Under the pieces are notes generated by a model. It made no database searches. It saw nothing but the letters and a program-made list of their open reading frames with translations, and was not told the origin of the DNA. Below, one piece after another: positions 1 through 7,420 of a stretch of 64,000 nt of DNA (within the stretch, counting starts at the first letter, position 1; each line of letters opens with the position of its first letter). The stretch is taken from the NCBI GenBank assembly GCA_013178305.1, contig JABLXB010000001.1, forward strand, positions 204,203-268,202. Direction: 5' to 3'. The position numbers and the translations under genes are program-made. Origin of the DNA: Bacillota bacterium. GTDB taxonomy: Bacteria > Bacillota > Sulfobacillia > JABLXB01.

Positions 1-602
1 GCCCGGAGATACTCGAGTTCATCCCTGTATTCGGGCCCCCATACAAGGCTCAACAGCTCCTCGTGAAGCATCACCCGCCCGGCGTTTATCGCCAGGTGAT
101 AGAGAAGGTTATACTCCGTATGTGTGAGCTTTATCTCCGTTGTCCCACGGAACACCCTTCTCTGGGAAAAGCTGACAAGAAGGTCTCCGGCTCTCAGGTC
201 CGTCGCTGAGCTGCTGAGATGCCTGCCGCCTGCACGCTTCAGCATTGCCTTGACCCGTTCAATCAGCTCCGCCGAGCTGAAGGGTTTAGTCACGTAGTCG
301 TCGGCGCCACTATGAAATCCTTCGATCTTCTCGTGTTCACGCGCCTTGGCGGTGAGCATGATGACCGGGACATCCGAGAATTCACGGATCCTCCGGCACA
401 GCGAGTAACCGTCCCCATCGGGCAACATCAAGTCCAACACGACGAGGTCAGGCATCTGCCTTTCGACAGCCGAAAGGCCGTCACGGGCAGTGAGCGCGTA
501 CGAAACGCGGTAGCCGACGGATTCGAGATTCGCTCTGAGCAGTCGAACGATCTTGGCCTCGTCCTCTATCACCAGGATCTTTTCCCCGTTCGCGGAACTC
601 AT
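1..602 (-). CDS. OmpR/KdpE-type response regulator (3' end outside window)
   Basis: Partner of the sensor kinase next to it; phosphorylated in the cytoplasm and then binds DNA. The visible 200 residues hold a full receiver domain (acidic pair in VIEDEAK near residue 14, phospho-acceptor Asp near 57 in VVLDLMLPDGDG, Lys in VTKPF) followed by the start of a winged-helix effector domain (TEIKLTHTEYNLLYHL). Its ATG overlaps the kinase stop by 4 bp (ATGA), so the two genes are co-translated. The C-terminus lies beyond base 1. The family call is secure; the target genes are unknown. Confidence 0.93.
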   Translation of the reverse strand, partial: MSSANGEKILVIEDEAKIVRLLRANLESVGYRVSYALTARDGLSAVERQMPDLVVLDLMLPDGDGYSLCRRIREFSDVPVIMLTAKAREHEKIEGFHSGADDYVTKPFSSAELIERVKAMLKRAGGRHLSSSATDLRAGDLLVSFSQRRVFRGTTEIKLTHTEYNLLYHLAINAGRVMLHEELLSLVWGPEYRDELEYLR

Positions 603-1831
603 TTGGGCTCCTCCCCACCCGCTTCAACCGGGAGAGTGAAGTATACGGTCGTCCCCTTACCTTCGACGCTCTCCGCCCAGATACGGCCTCCGTGCCCTTC
701 CACCAGTTGCCGCGCTATTGGGAGACCGAGCCCGACCCCATTGACCCGCTCAAGTGAGCCGATCCTGAAGAATTTCTCGAACAGCCTGTTGAGATGCTCG
801 GGCGGGATGCCCCTTCCCTGATCGGCAACGGCAATCACCACGCGGTCAGGAAGGACTCTACCGCTGACCACAATGAGGCCCCCGTCCGGAGAGTACTTGA
901 CGGCGTTGTCCAGCAGGTTATAGATAACCTGCTCAATCCTGAGGGGATCTACCACGGCCACCGGGAAACCGGGCTCGAAGTCTATCACAAACGTGTGTTT
1001 GGCGCTTTTCACGCCTATCTTCGAGACGGCGTCCGAAACCAGCCTCGGCATTACCGTCGGGCATTTCTCCAGAGAGACGTTGCCTGTCTCCATCGCCGCC
1101 ATATCCAGGATGCTGGACACCATCTTCTCGAGCTTATCGCTCTCGTCGCTGATAACCTGCAAGAACTCCAGTCTGGTTTGCTCATCCCATGTGACGTCGC
1201 TTCGCAAGAGTGCGGTAACGTAGCCCTTTATGCCGGCAAGCGGCGTCCTCATTTCATGTGAGAGCGTGGTCACCATTTCGGACCGCATCATTTGCAGGCG
1301 CCGCAAGGCGCGGTCCTCTATCCCGGCCTCCATGGATTCGAGCGAGCGCAAGGCAGTAGACCCCAGGTGGACCACGAAAGCCAGGGTGTTGAGGATCTCG
1401 CCTTCCCCGCGATCACTCAGCGCAGTGGAATGAACAACCATGGCCATGTCGTCCCCCTTCCGGGTTGGCGCCGACAATCCGTAGAAGGTGGAGCCATCCG
1501 CAAGCCGGCGAGTTAAAGCTTTCTTCGTCGCAAGCACATCCGTAATGAACGCCGTGAGGTCTGCTTCGACGCCCGGCTCAACCGGGGTTTCCGGATATGA
1601 GGCGATTCTGCTGAGTTTCCATTCGCCGACCTCTCGCACGTAACATGCGCAGTAGCGGACCGCGGGTATCTCAGCCAGGGCGCGGCAGACCTCACTCAGG
1701 CAATAGCCGGGGTCTCCCCACCGGGCGAGGGCCTCGCAGAGGCTGTGGAGAACGGGAATTGAAGTGATCTGCGCCTCGCGTGGAACTGGGCCAGACTCCT
1801 GCAGTCTCCCTGAGTCATTCAAGACCATCAC
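599..1831 (-). CDS. Soluble sensor histidine kinase with N-terminal GAF-like domain
   Basis: 410 aa. Residues about 25-160 look like a GAF-type sensor region. HisKA begins near 180 with the phospho-acceptor His192 in SHEMRTPL, followed by the ATPase boxes N (LLDNAVKYS), G1 (ADQGRGIP), F (LFEKFFRI) and G2 (GVGLGLPIA). I see no transmembrane segment or signal peptide, so it probably senses a cytoplasmic signal. It lies upstream of and overlaps the response regulator, and is divergent from the LevR-like gene at 2055, so it could report sugar or energy status to this locus; that link is only positional. Confidence 0.92.
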   Translation of the reverse strand: MMVLNDSGRLQESGPVPREAQITSIPVLHSLCEALARWGDPGYCLSEVCRALAEIPAVRYCACYVREVGEWKLSRIASYPETPVEPGVEADLTAFITDVLATKKALTRRLADGSTFYGLSAPTRKGDDMAMVVHSTALSDRGEGEILNTLAFVVHLGSTALRSLESMEAGIEDRALRRLQMMRSEMVTTLSHEMRTPLAGIKGYVTALLRSDVTWDEQTRLEFLQVISDESDKLEKMVSSILDMAAMETGNVSLEKCPTVMPRLVSDAVSKIGVKSAKHTFVIDFEPGFPVAVVDPLRIEQVIYNLLDNAVKYSPDGGLIVVSGRVLPDRVVIAVADQGRGIPPEHLNRLFEKFFRIGSLERVNGVGLGLPIARQLVEGHGGRIWAESVEGKGTTVYFTLPVEAGGEEPK

Positions 1832-1884
1832 ACCTCAAGCACCATTATAGCGCCTGGGACACTTCCTTGTCTTTCACTACCCGA

Positions 1885-1914
1885 TTGACAAATCCGACCG
1901 CTTATTGTCACAAT
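1885..1914 (+). promoter_or_regulatory. Possible sigma-70 promoter with small palindrome
   Basis: TTGACA at 1885-1890 is followed 18 bp later by CACAAT (1909-1914). The perfect 5+1+5 palindrome ATTGTCACAAT (1904-1914) covers the -10. It lies in the divergent spacer between the kinase and the LevR-like activator. The -10 match is only 4/6, and a better sigma-54 promoter lies downstream, so this may instead be an operator. Confidence 0.3.
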
Positions 1915-2013
1915 TGTTAGGCGCGATGTGTGGCCACCGGTTGTCGATCGGCGGACATCAAAAACCCTTCGGAGCCTGCCCATTCGCAGAAGGCGCCACC
2001 ACTGCGGACCTGT

Positions 2014-2028
2014 TGGTACGGCAATTGC
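2014..2028 (+). promoter_or_regulatory. Sigma-54 (-24/-12) promoter of the first LevR/Gat operon
   Basis: TGGTACGGCAATTGC matches the consensus TGGCACG-N4-TTGC with one change. The invariant GG (2015-2016) and GC (2027-2028) are 10 bases apart, as required. It sits 27 bp before the TTG codon at 2055, in the same arrangement as the promoter of the paralogous gene at 25.44 kb, which argues against chance. Confidence 0.8.
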
Positions 2029-2054
2029 GTGTACATGAGAGTGAGGTGTTCCGC

Positions 2055-5021
2055 TTGACGGTCAACGCTCAGTCAATCCAGGACGTCATAGCCGGAGAAG
2101 ACCCGAGAAGACCTTTCAGCGACCGGGAGATCGCAGAGCGGTTGTCAATTAGCCGTTCAATGGTTACTCTCATGCGGAAATCGGCCGGCATCGCCGATTC
2201 CCGGGCGCGCCTGCAGGCCCACCTCGTTTCCGCGATAGGAGAAGTCGCAGGCAACCGGCGCCTGAGTAACCGTGAACTGACCCTCCGCCTAAGGCAGCAG
2301 GGCTACAGTGTATCCAGGTCTGTCGTGAAGAAGACTGCTGAAACCCTGGGGCACGACCAGGTGTCCCACGGCGCTTCCGTGGAATCTGAGATGCCCGCAG
2401 CAGTGCCCAACACGCCCACGATTGCGCACAGGGGTACGAGACCCGCGGGAAAGGTGGACGAAGACGACCCGTTCTCTCGCTTGCTGGGCAGCAGCGGGAG
2501 CCTCAAGCCAATAATCCAGCAGGCGAAGGCGGCGGTACTCTACCCACCGCACGGCCTGCATACGCTTATCCTGGGTCCCGCAGGCGTCGGCAAGAACGAG
2601 CTGGCCGAGGCGATGTATCACTTCGCACAGGACATTCGTGGTCGCGCCATCCCGTTCGTCACTTTCAATTGCGCAGACTACGCCGAAAACCCCCAGCTGC
2701 TCCTTTCGCAGCTTTTCGGACACGTGAAGGGCGCATACACCGGCGCGGAAGCCGGCAAGATTGGACTGGTCGAGAAGGCGGATGGCGGTATAGTCTTCCT
2801 CGACGAGATTCACCGTCTCCCCGCGGAGGGCCAGGAGATCCTCTTCCACCTCATGGACCGCGGCAGGTTCCGCCGGCTTGGAGAGACCGAGACCCATCGA
2901 CATGCCGATGTAATGCTGATAGCTGCGACCACCGAGGACCCGCAGGCCTCGTTGCTGGGGACGTTCCGCCGGAGGATTCCCATGATGATCGAGGTCCCGG
3001 CGCTCGCGGACCGGCCGCTGGCCGAGCGCGCCGAGATGATCAGGCGCTTCTCCAGGGAGGAGGCCGTGCGCACGGGTACGGCCGTTCGCCTGATGAAAGA
3101 CGCCTTCCAGGCATTCATGCTCTATGATTGCCCGGGAAACGTGGGCCAGCTCAAGAGCGACATCCAGGTGGCCTGCGCCCGCGGGTTTCTCGTGCACGTC
3201 ACCGAAGCCACGCCGAGCGTAGAAATAGACGCCTCCCAGCTGCCCAGCCACGTCCGGCGCGGGCTGCTCAAGCTTCCGGGTCATCGCCAGGAAATCGAGA
3301 ACCTGGCCTCGGGCGACCTTACGATCCTGCCCGGCAAGGGGGAGCTCGCCCCGGCAAAAGACGATCTGTACACCCTCCCCGGCGACATATACCAGTACAT
3401 CGAACAGAGGTACGAGGAACTTCGCCGGGGCGGCTTCGCCGATTCCGAAATCAACACGCTGCTGGGCGCCGAGCTCGACGTCCAGTTCCGCCGCCACCTG
3501 AAACAGGTAGGGTCGCGCTCACAACAGGTTACCCGGGAGGACCTGGTCAGCGTGGTTGGCCGCGACATAGTGGGCCTGGTGGAGACCATTCTCCAGCGCG
3601 CACGCTCGAGATACCCACAGCTGGACCAGCACCTGTTCTATTGCCTGGCAATGCACCTGAGCGCCGCGGTCGAGCGCCTCCGCCAGGGGAAGCCCATCGT
3701 GAACCCTCACCTCGACGAGGTCAAGAAGGAATACGTGGCTGAGTTCAGCCTGGCCACCGAGATGCTCGAGATGATCAACAGGCGCCTCGGACTGAACTTC
3801 CCCGAGGACGAGGCGGGGTTCCTCGCGATGTACCTGCGAGGCTCCTTGATGAAAGACGAGGGTCCCAGGGAAGGCCGCGTCGGCGTGGTGGTCATCACCC
3901 ACGGGAAAGTGGCAAGCAGCATGGTGGACGTGGCTGCAAGGCTCCTCGGCGCCTCCCACGCGAGGTGCGTCGAGATGTCCCTCGATGAAGACCCAGAAGG
4001 CGCTCTTGCCCGGGCGATCTCCGCCGTAAAGGACGCCGATGAGGGCAAAGGGGTCCTGTTGCTGGTGGATATGGGGTCTTTGCTCACCTTCGGCGAGATC
4101 ATATCTGAACGTACCGGCATTCGGACGCGGACCGTTGACCGGATCGACACCCTCATGGTCATCGAGGCAATTCGCAGGGCGGATCTTCCCTCAGCTTCCC
4201 TCGACGAGCTCGCCGAGAACCTTGTCGCCTATCGCGGGTCGCTCGTGAAGGGAGAACGAGGCCTTGCCCCCACCGCCACGAAGACGATACTCACCCTGTG
4301 CCTGACCGGCAAGGGTGCTGCCGTGCGGCTCCAGAGCTTCCTGGAGCGGGTTCTCGAAGGACAGAACGTCGAGGTGCTGCCGCTGGGCGCGGTCACTCAG
4401 AAGGACGTGAACGCCGAGATCGCGCGCCTGTCGCGCGAACATCACATCGCGGCCATCGTGGGAACGGTGGACCCCGGTGTCCGCGGCATTCCGTTCATCC
4501 CCGTGGAGCAAGTGATGGCCATCGGCGACCCGGGCGAGGTGAGGAGGGCGCTCGGGGTCTCGCAGCCGTCCGCCGCCGATTTCCTGGTCGATGATTTCCT
4601 GGTCCCCCAGGCTGACTGGTCAACCCGGCAGGAGGTGCTGGATGGGCTGACGTCGCTTGTCATCAACGCCGGCTTCGTAACACAGGCATTCGCGACCGAC
4701 GTGTACCGGCGCGAGCTGTCCGGCCCGACGGTAATCGAGGGCGAAGTGGCCATTCCCCACGGTGATCCCTCCAGTGTGATCAGGCCCGCCATAGCCGTGG
4801 CCAGCCTTGCGGCTCCGGTGGACTGGGCCGGCTACAGGGTCAGACTTGTGTGCCTTCTCGCCCTGGGGACCCTGGGCAAAGAGGGATTCCGGACCATACG
4901 CCGGCTGCTTGGGCCCGGCGACCACCTCGAACGCCTCAAGTCCGCCAGGACCAGGTCGGAAATGAGGGCCGCCATCGAATGCGGATTGGGTTTGCAGGAG
5001 GAGCGTGCTGATTCGATATGA
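2055..5021 (+). CDS. levR: LevR-like sigma-54 activator with PTS regulation domains
   Basis: 988 aa with the revised start. Order: HTH resembling the sigma-54 RpoN-box domain (about 5-50), second HTH-like segment, AAA+ sigma-54 activator domain (Walker A GPAGVGKNE near 174, GAYTGA loop near 229), PRD (LAMHLSAAVERL near 529), EIIA-Man-like domain (VVITHGK near 613), EIIB-like domain (from LTLCLTGKG), and a C-terminal fructose-type EIIA domain (AIPHGD near 901). Phosphorylation by the PTS presumably gates activation. An open frame extends upstream to a TTG at 1905, but the sigma-54 promoter at 2014 and GAGGTG six bases before TTG 2055 favour the later start, which also aligns with the paralogue. 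It overlaps the EIIA gene by 4 bp and presumably activates its own operon. Confidence 0.9.
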   Translation: MTVNAQSIQDVIAGEDPRRPFSDREIAERLSISRSMVTLMRKSAGIADSRARLQAHLVSAIGEVAGNRRLSNRELTLRLRQQGYSVSRSVVKKTAETLGHDQVSHGASVESEMPAAVPNTPTIAHRGTRPAGKVDEDDPFSRLLGSSGSLKPIIQQAKAAVLYPPHGLHTLILGPAGVGKNELAEAMYHFAQDIRGRAIPFVTFNCADYAENPQLLLSQLFGHVKGAYTGAEAGKIGLVEKADGGIVFLDEIHRLPAEGQEILFHLMDRGRFRRLGETETHRHADVMLIAATTEDPQASLLGTFRRRIPMMIEVPALADRPLAERAEMIRRFSREEAVRTGTAVRLMKDAFQAFMLYDCPGNVGQLKSDIQVACARGFLVHVTEATPSVEIDASQLPSHVRRGLLKLPGHRQEIENLASGDLTILPGKGELAPAKDDLYTLPGDIYQYIEQRYEELRRGGFADSEINTLLGAELDVQFRRHLKQVGSRSQQVTREDLVSVVGRDIVGLVETILQRARSRYPQLDQHLFYCLAMHLSAAVERLRQGKPIVNPHLDEVKKEYVAEFSLATEMLEMINRRLGLNFPEDEAGFLAMYLRGSLMKDEGPREGRVGVVVITHGKVASSMVDVAARLLGASHARCVEMSLDEDPEGALARAISAVKDADEGKGVLLLVDMGSLLTFGEIISERTGIRTRTVDRIDTLMVIEAIRRADLPSASLDELAENLVAYRGSLVKGERGLAPTATKTILTLCLTGKGAAVRLQSFLERVLEGQNVEVLPLGAVTQKDVNAEIARLSREHHIAAIVGTVDPGVRGIPFIPVEQVMAIGDPGEVRRALGVSQPSAADFLVDDFLVPQADWSTRQEVLDGLTSLVINAGFVTQAFATDVYRRELSGPTVIEGEVAIPHGDPSSVIRPAIAVASLAAPVDWAGYRVRLVCLLALGTLGKEGFRTIRRLLGPGDHLERLKSARTRSEMRAAIECGLGLQEERADSI

Positions 5022-5509
5022 CCGATTGTTCGCTGCTGGTTTCACCTGCTCTAGTAAGGGTTGGTCTACAGGTTTCCTCGAGCGACCAGGTTCTGGATGA
5101 GCTGTCCACCCTGCTGGAACAGAACGGGGCGGTGAAACCATCGTACCGCCAGGCCGTCAGGGAGCGTGAACGGCTGTATCCTACCGGATTACCAACCAGG
5201 GAGGTGGGTGTGGCGATTCCCCACGCAGATGCCCAGCATGTTCTCAAACCGGCGATTGCGCTGGCGACGCTGGTAAACCCGGTGAGATTCGCCTGCATGG
5301 GCAACCCGGACACGCCGGTGGATGTCGGGGTGGTCCTCATGCTGGCCGTCAAGGATGCCGGTGGACAGGTGGGGATCCTGCAGAAGCTGGTGGAGGTCTT
5401 TCAGGCGCCGGGTTTCCTGCTGGAGCTGAGGTCGCAGCCGGATTCCACAGCCGCCGCCTCGATGCTGGAGGCGCGTCTCGGAAGCACTCCGGGCCAGGAA
5501 AGGGGGTGA
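5018..5509 (+). CDS. gatA: PTS EIIA component, galactitol/fructose type
   Basis: 163 aa cytoplasmic phosphocarrier that passes phosphate from HPr to EIIB. The phospho-His motif is VGVAIPHAD near residue 70, typical of the PTS_EIIA_2 family. The start overlaps the activator stop (ATGA). Next in the operon are the EIIB and EIIC genes, making a complete Gat-type transporter. The C-terminal domain of the upstream activator belongs to the same family. The substrate is not determined; galactitol or another polyol is usual for this class. Confidence 0.92.
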   Translation: MTDCSLLVSPALVRVGLQVSSSDQVLDELSTLLEQNGAVKPSYRQAVRERERLYPTGLPTREVGVAIPHADAQHVLKPAIALATLVNPVRFACMGNPDTPVDVGVVLMLAVKDAGGQVGILQKLVEVFQAPGFLLELRSQPDSTAAASMLEARLGSTPGQERG

Positions 5510-5515
5510 AAACGG

Positions 5516-5809
5516 GTGCGGGTTGTCAAACGTATCCTCGTCGCGTGTGGGACGGGCATAGCCACGTCCACGATGGTCGCCGACAAAGTAGCCGAGGCCT
5601 GCCGGAGCGCTGGGATCCAGGCTGACATAACGCAGTGCAAGGCGATAGAAGTCCCTTCGTATGCCGGCCAGGGAGTCGACCTTATCGTGACTACCACGCC
5701 GGTGTCGCCCAAGACCAAGGTCCCGGTCGTGAACGCCCTGCCATACCTGACGGGGATCGGCGCGGACGAGGTTTCCAAGCAGATCATCGAAAAGCTCAGG
5801 CACTCTTGA
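5516..5809 (+). CDS. gatB: PTS EIIB component, galactitol type
   Basis: 97 aa. The phosphorylated Cys11 sits in the P-loop-like motif VACGTGIATST, followed by the typical DLIVTTTPVS and GIGADEV segments of GatB proteins. It receives phosphate from the EIIA encoded just upstream and phosphorylates the sugar carried by EIIC. It starts at GTG six bases after the EIIA stop, with AAAGGGGGTG as the ribosome site inside the end of gatA. Confidence 0.93.
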   Translation: MRVVKRILVACGTGIATSTMVADKVAEACRSAGIQADITQCKAIEVPSYAGQGVDLIVTTTPVSPKTKVPVVNALPYLTGIGADEVSKQIIEKLRHS

Positions 5810-5858
5810 ATGACCTTGCGCGGAATCGTACCAAGCAAATTCAGAGGAGGCGAGACGG

Positions 5859-7109
5859 ATGTCGGTAATCAAGTTCATCCTTGACCTGGGCGCGACCGTA
5901 ATGCTCCCGATCATCATTTTCGTACTCGGACTGGCGCTCGGGCAGAAGCCGGGGAAAGCGTTTAGATCCGGCGTCGTCATCGGAATCGGCTTCGTCGGTA
6001 TAGGACTGGTCATCGGCGTATTGTGTGGGAACCTCGGCCCGGCTGCACAGGCGATGGTTAAGCGGCTGGGTATTCAATTGAATGTTGTTGACGTGGGTTG
6101 GCCGGCGGCCGCCGCAATCGCATTCGCATCGCAAGTTGGCGCCCTTGTCATCCCGGTCGGACTGGCAGTGAACGTCCTGATGCTTGCCACACGCACCACC
6201 CGGACGGTCAACGTAGACCTGTGGAATTTCTGGCACTTCGCGTTCACCGGCGCTCTCGTGACCGCGGCGACTAACAAGCTGTGGCTGGGGTTGGTTGCGG
6301 CCGCAGTGAACGCGGCGATCGTGTTGAAGCTCGGCGACTGGACTGCGCCCATGGTGCAGGAGTTCTACGGCGTACCCGGCATCTCGCTGCCCCACGGTTT
6401 CTCGGCAGCGTACGTCCCGATCGCAATCCCGCTCAACAAGGTCATCGACGCCATCCCGGGTCTCAACAAGATTTCAATTGATGCGGAATCGATACAGGAA
6501 AGATACGGAGTCGTAGGCGACCCCACCATCCTGGGGCTCGTGCTCGGGCTCATCCTCGGCCTGCTTGCAGGCTACGACTTGAAGCAGATGCTGAACCTGT
6601 CGATGTCGATGGCGGCCGTCATGTTCCTGATGCCCCGCATGGTCAAGATACTGATGGAGGGCCTGCTGCCCGTATCAGAAGCCGCGAGGGAGTTCATGCA
6701 GAAGCGGTTCGGAGGACGCTCGTTCTACATCGGTCTTGACTCGGCGATCGCCGTGGGTCACCCGGCGGCAATAGCGACAGCGATCATTCTCGTGCCCATC
6801 ACCATCCTTCTCGCCGCAGTAATCCCCGGCAACCGGGTTCTCCCGTTTGGCGACTTGGCCACGATTCCGTTCATGGTTGCCATGGTGGCCCCGATCGTGC
6901 GCGGGAACGTGTTCCGCTCGGTGCTCATCGGCGCAATCGTCATCGGTGTAGGCCTGCTGATAGCCACAAACGTTTCGCCATTGCACACTCAGGCAGCCAT
7001 CGAGGCACAGTTCAAATTCCCGGAGGGCGCAAGCCTCATATCCAGCATCTGTGACGGCGCGAACCCGCTGACGTGGCTATTGCTCAAGATAGCGTCGATC
7101 TTCGGCTGA
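5859..7109 (+). CDS. gatC: PTS EIIC permease, galactitol type
   Basis: 416 aa, strongly hydrophobic, with about ten membrane-spanning segments, beginning VIKFILDLGATVMLPIIIFVL as in GatC. It moves the polyol across the membrane while EIIB phosphorylates it. The start is an ATG preceded by AGGAGG at good distance. It is the last gene of the operon and is followed by a terminator at 7170. It is paralogous to the permease at 19740-21071, so the two transporters probably import different but related polyols. Confidence 0.93.
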   Translation: MSVIKFILDLGATVMLPIIIFVLGLALGQKPGKAFRSGVVIGIGFVGIGLVIGVLCGNLGPAAQAMVKRLGIQLNVVDVGWPAAAAIAFASQVGALVIPVGLAVNVLMLATRTTRTVNVDLWNFWHFAFTGALVTAATNKLWLGLVAAAVNAAIVLKLGDWTAPMVQEFYGVPGISLPHGFSAAYVPIAIPLNKVIDAIPGLNKISIDAESIQERYGVVGDPTILGLVLGLILGLLAGYDLKQMLNLSMSMAAVMFLMPRMVKILMEGLLPVSEAAREFMQKRFGGRSFYIGLDSAIAVGHPAAIATAIILVPITILLAAVIPGNRVLPFGDLATIPFMVAMVAPIVRGNVFRSVLIGAIVIGVGLLIATNVSPLHTQAAIEAQFKFPEGASLISSICDGANPLTWLLLKIASIFG

Positions 7110-7169
7110 ACCGTCTGAGGCGACAATGTGGCTGTTTGGTCGCGGACCAGGCGGCGCGTGAGCGACGAA

Positions 7170-7210
7170 GGGGCCGTCCCATAGGTAGATGGGATGGCCC
7201 CTGGGCTTTT
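7170..7210 (+). terminator. Intrinsic terminator after gatC
   Basis: A 13-bp stem (7170-7182 with 7189-7201, one G-U pair) with a 6-base loop is followed by TGGGCTTTT. The remaining bases to the next gene (7211-7420) show no coding feature I can support. The stem may also serve the convergent minus-strand operon. Confidence 0.75.
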
Positions 7211-7420
7211 GCGGCCAAGTCGGCTACAGATCGCAGTCCAGCAGGTTGGATAGCAATACCGCGGCCAGTTCGTTGACCCTGATTATGGGGGAACTTGCCG
7301 CCAGCATGTGCAATCCTGGTGAGTCGAGGCCACGATCCGCCTATACCGTCGATCACGTATGGGCCCGACCAGATTAACGAATCCTGGGAAGTGAAGGCGG
7401 CAGCCCTCAATCGGCTCCTG

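Noticed and set aside
1905-2054. N-terminal extension of the first LevR-like protein
   Set aside because: It contains the sigma-54 promoter, and the paralogue has no counterpart to these residues.
2289-3497. 402-codon open frame on the minus strand
   Set aside because: It lies wholly opposite the LevR-like gene, whose domains are clear; the antisense frame has no recognisable motif and results from GC-rich codon use.
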